Assembly: GCA_001969505.1 (NCBI GenBank)
Contig: LSSK01000029.1
Span: forward strand, 1 to 37,878
Reading direction: 5' to 3'
DNA length: 37,878 nt
Source of the DNA: Zancudomyces culisetae
Taxonomy: Eukaryota; Kickxellomycota; Harpellomycetes; Harpellales; Legeriomycetaceae
A program made the translations under genes and the position numbers. The notes beneath the pieces were generated by a model. It was not told where the DNA came from. It saw only the letters and a program-made list of their open reading frames with translations, and ran no database searches. Positions 30,458-37,878 of this stretch are shown one piece after another; the stretch's first letter is position 1; every line of letters begins with the position of its first letter.

Positions 30458-31672
30458 TGAGGTTTTGATTGAACAGTCTACGCTTGGTTCAATTAGTACA
30501 TTGTTAGCAAGAAAGTGGTGTGTAATTTACGTGTTATACGCTAAAATAATATCCAAATCTATTGTGATGATAGTAAATATTTATGTTTTCACAAACACGT
30601 ATATTGCTGTCAATATAGTTTTCAAGTCGATATCAGCCAGAATTGTGTTGACTTTAATTAATTCTCTAGTTACCCTGTTTTGGTTCAATCTATACAAAAA
30701 AGCACTGTTTAGCTATTAATATGTATAAGTCTTCTTTTGACTGGGTTAGTATTTCTATAATATATAATTTTTAGCTTGGATCTATTTGAAACCATATATT
30801 AATTAACTTTTTTTATTTAAATAGAAAAGCCTTGAAAATATTAGTGGTAATATAAGATTAATATGTTGGGCCAGTTATTGTTATTGTTGTTTTTATTTTT
30901 GTTGTTGTTATTGATGGGGGGAAGGGAGTGGGGCTAGGAAAAGTAAAGGTCAAGAGGTAAGAACCACTTTTATTTACAGCAGTAAAACTTTGTAGTGCTA
31001 TACATAGGTTATAGTTGGTCGATTTAGTTTGACTAAATATAGTCTAATATAAATACAGGTTGCCTGTCAGATAGATAATAGGCAAGTGCTTGTTACTGTT
31101 GGTGTAGGAAAATTGGATGCCAACTGACCTGGACTTGGAGAAAAAGAAAATGGAGAGATGAAGTCAAAAAGAGAGATGTTTAGTATAGCCTTTTTTTTAT
31201 ACCAATTGTCCAATAGCTTCAGAGAAAATTGACATGAACAGGTTCAATCGTTTTAGCATTCATTTCCCATTTTCAAGTGGGGAAGGTGCCTAAATAAAGG
31301 GGAGGTAAAAGGTGGAATTAAAATTAACGCAAGAATAGTTTGCTGAAAATTCTTATTTTTAGATGTATGGTTTAAAAGTGCACACTGGAAGGAAATTTTA
31401 TTTCTAATATTATTTTTGGACTCTAGGTTTTCAAATATTAATTATTAGAATTGAAAGGTTAGTCATCTGGGTATCATTGAGGTATACGCTGATACGAATT
31501 TAACACTCTGTTGCCTTGTGGCTAAAAATAAACATTATTTCTCAGCCCTTTTGCTTGAGATATGTTGTTTGTTTTTATCAACTTTCTATTTGCACATACA
31601 CATTCACATGAAAGCGTAAATGCATAAGAAAAATAATAATAAAAGGGGAGAATTAGTAATGATAAAAAGTAT
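30458..31672. other. Intergenic region, nothing recognised
   Basis: A 1.2-kb stretch between the Skt5 start and the stop of the RRM protein, both minus strand. It holds a TTG/TTA-rich simple tract near 30877-30915 followed by G runs, and AT-rich sequence. No gene or RNA recognised. Confidence 0.45.
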
Positions 31673-33829
31673 TTATGAATGGAAAAACGAGTCGGCTTCT
31701 GATCTACGTTGAACATCTGTGGCAATTTCTCTCAGCGAGTTGGAGTTGTAAATAGAATATACCAGTCTCTTCAAACCCGAGGGATTCGATGCTGCAAAAG
31801 CGTCGCCAAGATACAAATCCAAAATATAAACAGTGAGCCTAGTCGGGGAACTAAAGCCTAGACCTTTAACTAGAGGAAAGAGCTTTGCTCCAAGTTTCTG
31901 CTTTTTATCACTCGGAGATAGGGAGCTTAGGGTATCTATGTATTTTTCAGCATCAATGTTGTAAGAACCTAATGATGAATCATGCTCGTGTTTACGCTTG
32001 TGCTCAAAAACAGAGGCAGCTGAGTCCTTCTTTGTTGGTTTGTGCGAGTCAGAGAAAGTATAAAATCCTGGAGTTGATGCAGGACTATTATTAGAACAAT
32101 TACCAGTTGGTGAGCAGTTGAGCAACTGCTCTGAGGCTGCATGGGGTTTGAGATTTCGTAGACAGGAATCACGAACAACTTGCAAAATTGTGTGTTCAGG
32201 CTGGTTTTCACCAAGTATATCTCTAGCTTTGGCCCATTCGTGCGGGAAAAGAGCATTTGAATCAAGAATCGCTATTACATAGTCAAGTGGTAGCGATATA
32301 AGCGTTGTAATTATTTCTGGTGCATCACTGGTGATATACTGGGTGTTATTGTTTAGTTCTGAAATTATTTTTTGAGTCAGAAGCTCGCTTCGGGCTAAAA
32401 CACTAAGACTTCCTATAATTGAAGCATCCAAGCCTGGTGGTGTAGATGGGTTTTCCGAGAAAGAGCAGCTTGGGTTTGGTTCCAAAGAAAAAGAGGATAT
32501 TTCTTGCTGGATCCCAGCTCGTTTTGACGCCAAATTGTCGTATTCGCTACTGCGGGTACCATCCAGAAAATCACAAGCAAAAAACTCAGTAGAGACCCTA
32601 TCTCTTTGTGGGATATGTTCATGTTGTTCCTTTTCAGATAAGTGCTCATACCTGTGAATCGCTACCTGCTTACCCTTCAACATTACACCACTGAGTGCTT
32701 GAAGTGCGTTTGTGGCATGTTCAGGTGTTCCCATTTGAACAATCCCATAGCCATTGGATTTTCCTGTGCTTTGATCAATACTAACACGTGCTGAATGTAC
32801 ATAACCATACGTCTTAAACATTCGAAACAGCTCCACATGTGAAACGGTTGGGTGTAGGTTTGTAACGTACAGTTTTCCCGGAACCACTACAACACCCGAG
32901 TCTGCTGCATCCCCTGGCTTTGCGTGATCAGCCGCATTGGTTATACAGTTACTATTAATCATTGTTGGTATATCTTTATTATTTTTAACTCCACTAAGCT
33001 GTCTATCCTTTACCACTTTGAGACTGACAAGTGTGTCTTTATATGTACCAAAATTTAGCTCCTGGAAAGCCATATCACCGCTTTCATTTGTAAAATACTT
33101 CACATAGCCTACACCAGTACACACTCCATCCAAATTTCTTGCGATTTTTAGCTCATATATGGGTCCCGATACTCGCATAAAATCGTACAGTGTACTGTAA
33201 TCTACGTCTTCTGGTAAAGGGCATATCCTGAGCCTATCCTTCATGCATGAGTTTAGTTTTTGCCGTTTTATAGGTGATACAGTTAAAAAACCACATTCTT
33301 TGCTCAGTTTATAGCTTGGTATTAGTACAAATGCTTTCTCTGTTGATGCTCTATCCTTAAAAAGTATTGTTCCTGAAAACTCCCTTCCATCACTAGGGTC
33401 AACGTTTAGTTTTTTTGCTTTTACCTCCTTTAAAATTTTTGGAAACTCTTCAATACCTATTGATGAGAGTCCCCAAAAGTATAAAATACTGTTACTAAAA
33501 CTCTTGAGTTTTTCTTGGATATCGTATTCACAACTATTCTGTTGTTTTGTAGTATTGGTGGTATCTTCACCTAGTTTATTGCCTTTACATATACGCTCAC
33601 TAAAAACAGGTGGTCCGTTTTTAGTTTTTTGACATTTTCGTTCAAAGCTCGCAGCCCCTACCTCTATCAGGCGGTTCCCTTTTATACTTCTCGCGGGTTC
33701 AGTACTAATTGTACCGAAAGACTCATTCAATCCATTTCTAACTGCTTCAAGGCTCATTTCTGCCATATTTTGCGAAAAGACGGTCTCATTCTCTATACCT
33801 TGATATATTGAGTCTGGAACATTGATCAT
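31673..33829 (-). CDS. RNA-binding protein with RRMs and C-terminal MLLE domain (Rrm4/PABP-like)
   Basis: A single-exon frame from ATG 33829 gives 718 residues. A degenerate RRM lies at about 113-190 (ILYFWGLSSIG, FSGTILFKDRASTEKAF). RRM2 is at about 199-275 (RLRICPLPEDVDYSTLYDFM, VGYVKYF). RRM3 at about 318-395 is canonical, with RNP2 LYVTNL and RNP1 SNGYGIVQM. A disordered Ser/Pro part follows. A helical block at 500-555 (EIITTLISLPLDYVIAILDS) could be a divergent first MLLE. The C-terminal block at about 640-710 (KQKLGAKLFPLVKGLGFSSP) matches the MLLE/PABC start LG.KLFPLV. PABPs have four RRMs; three RRMs plus MLLE domains instead recall Ustilago Rrm4, which carries mRNAs on endosomes. That assignment is inference; a divergent PABP paralogue is the alternative. 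Confidence 0.82.
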   Translation of the reverse strand: MINVPDSIYQGIENETVFSQNMAEMSLEAVRNGLNESFGTISTEPARSIKGNRLIEVGAASFERKCQKTKNGPPVFSERICKGNKLGEDTTNTTKQQNSCEYDIQEKLKSFSNSILYFWGLSSIGIEEFPKILKEVKAKKLNVDPSDGREFSGTILFKDRASTEKAFVLIPSYKLSKECGFLTVSPIKRQKLNSCMKDRLRICPLPEDVDYSTLYDFMRVSGPIYELKIARNLDGVCTGVGYVKYFTNESGDMAFQELNFGTYKDTLVSLKVVKDRQLSGVKNNKDIPTMINSNCITNAADHAKPGDAADSGVVVVPGKLYVTNLHPTVSHVELFRMFKTYGYVHSARVSIDQSTGKSNGYGIVQMGTPEHATNALQALSGVMLKGKQVAIHRYEHLSEKEQHEHIPQRDRVSTEFFACDFLDGTRSSEYDNLASKRAGIQQEISSFSLEPNPSCSFSENPSTPPGLDASIIGSLSVLARSELLTQKIISELNNNTQYITSDAPEIITTLISLPLDYVIAILDSNALFPHEWAKARDILGENQPEHTILQVVRDSCLRNLKPHAASEQLLNCSPTGNCSNNSPASTPGFYTFSDSHKPTKKDSAASVFEHKRKHEHDSSLGSYNIDAEKYIDTLSSLSPSDKKQKLGAKLFPLVKGLGFSSPTRLTVYILDLYLGDAFAASNPSGLKRLVYSIYNSNSLREIATDVQRRSEADSFFHS

Positions 33830-35565
33830 TTTGTTTTAAACTTTGAATAGTAAGTTGTAGACCGCGGTAGTGCTTATACTCAGTTACTTTGATGATGTTT
33901 TAAAAAGTGTTATAGTAACATTTTAATTCTTTTTGGCATTTTTTTTTTAATTTTCCTAAAGAGCAAAAAATGCAATCATGACCAGCACATGGTACTTGGT
34001 GGCACATTAGCCAAATTATAGCGGTTTAATCAAAGTTATTCGCACTTTATTGGGGAGCGGAAAGAGAGGGGAGGGGGATAGAGTATGCTGATTTATTTTA
34101 TAAATTAGCAATTGAACTGCTTATAAGGAATCATGTATTTGCAAAAGCATGCTAAGTAATGGAAAGCATAATCCACAGCAAGGCTATGGACACTTAAGTT
34201 ATAATGTTGTTTTAAAACGAAGCACCAGCTTTATTCTTTTCGGGTTGGGAAAATTTCAGGTAGTTGAGTCAGCCTATCCTACTCTATGCATAAACATCAT
34301 GAATCCTCTTGAATTTCGATAGTAAAGCGCTTTGGAGAAAAAAATATGTTTCAAACTCATGTTGCGGTGGTTAAGTAGGAAATATGATGGATTATTTAAT
34401 ACTCCCCATTATTTGTCATAACCACCTAAAGAACGTCAAATGGTAATAAATGTGGCAGCGGGTTTGTGCTTATCATAAAAAAAAAGAACTCCCCACCCCG
34501 ATTTGTTCCCTTTTTAACCTTTTTTGTTTGTCTCAAACAGCCTTTAGGAACTCAACTGCAGTACTAGCAGTTACTGAAAAAAGTTATCTCTAAGAATAAA
34601 AGATATATTATAAGCTGATACTAGTAATGCCCCTATGTTAATAAATTAATATAATTTTTTTTTCAACATCACTTATTTTTTTGACAACCTTATTACCACT
34701 ACTAAATAACAAATAATGACACTAGCTAGGAAATATGACATGAAACCTTTTAAAAAAGTACATCATATATTAAAACTATAAAATTTATAAATTTGAACCA
34801 AGTTGGAGTATTCTTGTTTGGTTAGAGTAATGGGTTTTATAAAGCCATCGATACTTCTAGAAAGTACATATTCCTGTCACATTCTTAGTTGAAACCGCTT
34901 ATAAAAATAAAAAGCTTTTTTGGTCAGTTTCAATGAAAAACACCAAAAGAAAATAAAGAAGCACTCATCAAAATATTGTATTCGTTCCACGTTGAATGGT
35001 CTTGGATACTTCTTTAAACATATACTTTAATTTATGTACCAAAAAAACTTTTGCAAATATCGAGTCAAATTGATATTAAGGAGTCTCTATATAGATAAAG
35101 GTTGTTGCTTGTTCATATCAAGCAATACATTGTTATCCCGTAATCGATAGTTGCATCTGATAATCAAAAAGCGATTTTATAACTCAAATTTTTGAGGTAG
35201 TAAGCAACGCCCGGTGCCTAACTAACCTTTAACTTTTTTTCTATATGCACTTTATAAGAGTATACATGTATATTAATATATTTATATGGCGAATATTAAT
35301 TAAACAGAAATGCTCAAAACAATCCACATAGAATGAAATTTGTTCTAAAAGGTTTGAATCAATCTATTAAGCTCCCTGGTTTAACCTTTAATATAGTTAT
35401 GTTTTTAAAATAAACAATAATATATAACTAATATATTTACTAGTACCCATTCAACACTTTTAGACCTCTATGTAAAAACTACCACTTCCAAACCAATCAA
35501 ACTGTAAAGATTCAGTAAAATTTTTAAAACCTTTATGTTTTTTTAAAAACCTTACAAAAAAAGTT
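33830..35565. other. Intergenic region, nothing recognised
   Basis: A 1.7-kb very AT-rich stretch above the RRM protein start and before the tRNA pair. No frame longer than 60 codons with protein-like content and no RNA structure was recognised. Confidence 0.45.
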
Positions 35566-35638
35566 GCCTTCTTGGCTCAGTTGGCAGAGCGTCTGCCTAG
35601 TAAGCAGAAGGTCGTCGGTTCGATTCCGACAGAAGGCA
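35566..35638 (+). tRNA. tRNA-Thr (anticodon AGT)
   Basis: A 73-nt cloverleaf without intron: acceptor GCCTTCT with AGAAGGC, D-arm GCTC/GAGC, anticodon stem TCTGC/GCAGA around loop CTAGTAA (anticodon AGT, read as IGU for Thr), T-arm GTCGG/CCGAC with loop TTCGATT, discriminator A. Internal A box (TGGCTCAGTTGG) and B box (GGTTCGATTCC) are intact. No CCA is encoded. Confidence 0.96.
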
Positions 35639-35644
35639 CTGTTA

Positions 35645-35716
35645 GCCTGATTAGCTCAGTGGTAGAGCGTTGGTCTTGTAAACCAAAGGTCGGGTGTTCG
35701 ATCCACCCATTAGGCA
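35645..35716 (+). tRNA. tRNA-Thr (anticodon TGT)
   Basis: A 72-nt cloverleaf without intron: acceptor GCCTGAT with ATTAGGC (one G:U pair), D-arm GCTC/GAGC, anticodon stem TTGGT/ACCAA around loop CTTGTAA (anticodon TGT), T-arm GGGTG/CACCC with loop TTCGATC, discriminator A. It starts six bases after the preceding tRNA-Thr, with no T run between. Confidence 0.96.
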
Positions 35717-35722
35717 TTCAAC

Positions 35723-35735
35723 TTTTGCGTTTTTT
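35723..35735 (+). terminator. RNA polymerase III terminator of the tRNA pair
   Basis: T4 at 35723-35726 and T6 at 35730-35735 follow the second tRNA by seven bases. Oligo-T on the coding strand is the Pol III stop signal. None lies between the two tRNAs. Confidence 0.75.
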
Positions 35736-37878
35736 AAGCTTATTATTGTTTATTTTTACTTTGATATCATTGGGTTTTATGCATTTCTTTGCCTGAAGTT
35801 GAGTTTATCAGATACATTATTTCAAATATATTTTTCGACATGTACTAATAATATGTAATGATACTCGTTACACTTGGACTATTAATCTCATTCACTACTA
35901 ATAGAGATACATGTAGGAATTGGTGGGCATGTTTGCATTTATCTTGCTGTTTAACTCGATACTGAGAAATATTTTGAAACAGCTCTTGCAAAATATTGCA
36001 CTAAAAGAAAAGTCATCCAAGACATTGATAAAAATTCTATTAATTTGATCTATATTAAATACCAACTCATATCGCCTCAGTATATTTATTACTATTAGTG
36101 TTCATAATATCTATTCTTATTTACTGTAATGTACTGTGCTGTACTGCATTGCAATAACTAATTATGAAGTACTATACAATATCGAGGTTATTTATTTGCT
36201 GATGCACGAAGTAATGTATATAATGGTACTACTTTTAAAACAATATCACTACTTTAGAGTATATTATGACATTTAATATTTTACGTTATGTACAATATTC
36301 TACACTGCCCTGGGCAGCCTCAGATACACTTGTTTTAGTTTACTATGTTTGACATGTATTTTTTAATTATTGAATGGAATGAGTAAAAAGTTTATATTGC
36401 TATCTAGCTAGTAGAAAACAAAGTGTTCTCACCTAGTACAAACTAATCAAAGAGCTACATTCTCTTAGTAGAATAGTAATGTCGTGAAACACAAGAATTT
36501 ATTAATTTTGTTTAAATGTTTAAGTTTACTAGAAGTATAAGTTTAATGGCGGGTAAATACTAAGCATATCAATCACCAGTGGAGTCGGAAACAAGTTATT
36601 CCTATTTAAAATTACGCATTAACTAATTTAATAAAACACGAAAACAGTCTCCAAACTGGTAACTAAAAAGAGAACACATCCCAACTAACTTCCCCATTTG
36701 CCTTTTTTCACACTTTACATAGTCATTTTTTCTAGCAATATGTATATAAAAGTCATTCAGCATTTGTATGGGCGAATTCTGGGCCAAATGTAGAGGAATT
36801 AGTATGATAAGAGAAAAAAATGTGGGGGCAAACTATGCAAATTGGTGCTCAAAGCAAACAACCAAAAATACAGATTAAAAAAATGAGAGGAGGCAGTAAA
36901 GGGTTCTCTTTCAACTGTTTATAAAAGACCTTATAGAATTGCGAAATGAACATGGAAATAAATATATACCAATTATTCTAGAGTTTTCACCTTATATAAA
37001 CGAGCACAAAGATTTTTATCACAATACCAACACCAGTCAAAGAAATTCAAAGAAATGCTCATCACCTCTCCAAAATATCACACTATTTGCAATCCGGTTA
37101 TCAAACAGGAAACCCTTGATCCACAACTATCAGAGCCAATTGATACAAAAAAGAATATAACATCCGAATATTCCAAGTATTTCTGAGAGGTTGATAGCAG
37201 AATATGATAAAGTCAGCTGAAGATGCAGTATGAGTTTTTATTTGAGGGTTTAGAAAATATTTCTAGTGTTACAACAATGGTAAACACATTTAAAAAGTAA
37301 AAAAAAAAACAAATACACATTTATACATAAAGTATTGTACAAGGATAATGAAATACAGTGTTTATGATGGTATTTTTTGTTAATTAGTATGTTGTGCCTG
37401 TGGTGGGAGGGAATGAAGAGAGAGGAAAAGACAGAGAAAGAATAAGTTGTTATAACTGGATATTACTTTGCTTATTTGCTGTGAAAACCACCAGTGTTGT
37501 CTTGGTATATTTTGGTTGTACCAATTTCAATTCGTATAAAGCAAGTACGCAGAAAATGCATTAAACATCTTACTTTGATAAAGTTTATTATAGGTATATT
37601 CATTTAATTATTTTTTAGGTTTGATTTGGCATATATATATTATCGATAATTTTTTTATTTAGTGCTGACTTGCCAGTTTTGTTGGCAGAGTTTTGGAATT
37701 CAGATATTTTAATCTACTACATAAATGAGAAAAAAATTTTATTATTAGCAAATTACTAGCACATTTTCATTAGATTTTTTTTTTTGAGGGAAGAGTCGAT
37801 TTATCAAATGATAAAAAAGGGCTTGAAAAATAAATCAAAATCACATCCCCCACCACCTCCATCTCCCGCCCACCTAAA
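35736..37878. other. Gene-free AT-rich region to window end
   Basis: About 2.1 kb with no supported gene. Short TACTGT/TGTACTG iterations occur at about 36120-36160, and there are many A/T runs. The frame at 36939-37160 is Asn/Ser/Lys-rich and has no conserved motif. Confidence 0.45.

Noticed and set aside
35572-35796. 74-codon plus-strand frame
   Set aside because: It runs through both tRNA-Thr genes; the peptide is a translation of tRNA sequence.

Overview
The window is nuclear DNA of a fungus. It is AT-rich, carries many short spliceosomal introns (about 76-161 nt, GT..AG) and encodes a chitin synthase activator of the Skt5/Chs4 family, a sphingolipid desaturase, Coq4, eL33, a fungal-type mL41, Rad6 and Rpb12. 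Gene density is low, genes are single and alternate in strand, and intergenic regions of 1-2.4 kb are full of A/T runs with occasional long G or C runs. This fits an early-diverging, AT-rich lineage; Harpellales/Kickxellomycotina is my guess, but nothing in the sequence proves it.

Layout. Positions 1-711 hold the 3' end of a secreted or wall protein with a Pro-Thr-Gly/Ser repeat stalk. Next come RAD6/UBC2 (minus, 2 exons), a four-exon mitochondrial ribosomal protein mL41 (minus), a small eight-cysteine GPI-type surface protein (5677), argininosuccinate synthase ARG1 (7830), and a four-exon nuclear-looking protein with a Tudor-like fold (minus, 9329-11225). Ribosomal protein eL33 (12258-13183) has a 17-nt first exon and a 602-nt intron. 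A PPxY-bearing hypothetical protein and a single-span small membrane protein follow on the minus strand. UDP-glucose 4-epimerase (18871) has an unusual hydrophobic N-terminus. RPB12 has three exons. A doubtful Rft1-like fragment lies before COQ4 (three exons). A sphingolipid delta-4 desaturase and a 3-hydroxyacyl-CoA dehydrogenase (minus, four exons) come next; the latter is split by a 344-base N gap flanked by a perfect 193-bp duplication, very probably an unmerged contig overlap. Then come Skt5/Chs4 with Sel1 repeats and a CaaX end, and an RRM + MLLE protein resembling endosomal mRNA transport factors such as Rrm4. The last 4 kb hold only two adjacent tRNA-Thr genes.

There is no operon-like logic: the genes are unrelated housekeeping, wall and lipid functions. 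Several coding genes (mL41, RPB12, COQ4 and HADH exons, the 5' exon of eL33) were recovered only by joining phase-compatible exons across introns. The most interesting items are the RRM/MLLE protein, the membrane-anchored-looking epimerase, the long eL33 intron, the GC-AG intron in mL41, the tRNA-Thr pair six bases apart, and the assembly artefact inside the dehydrogenase gene.
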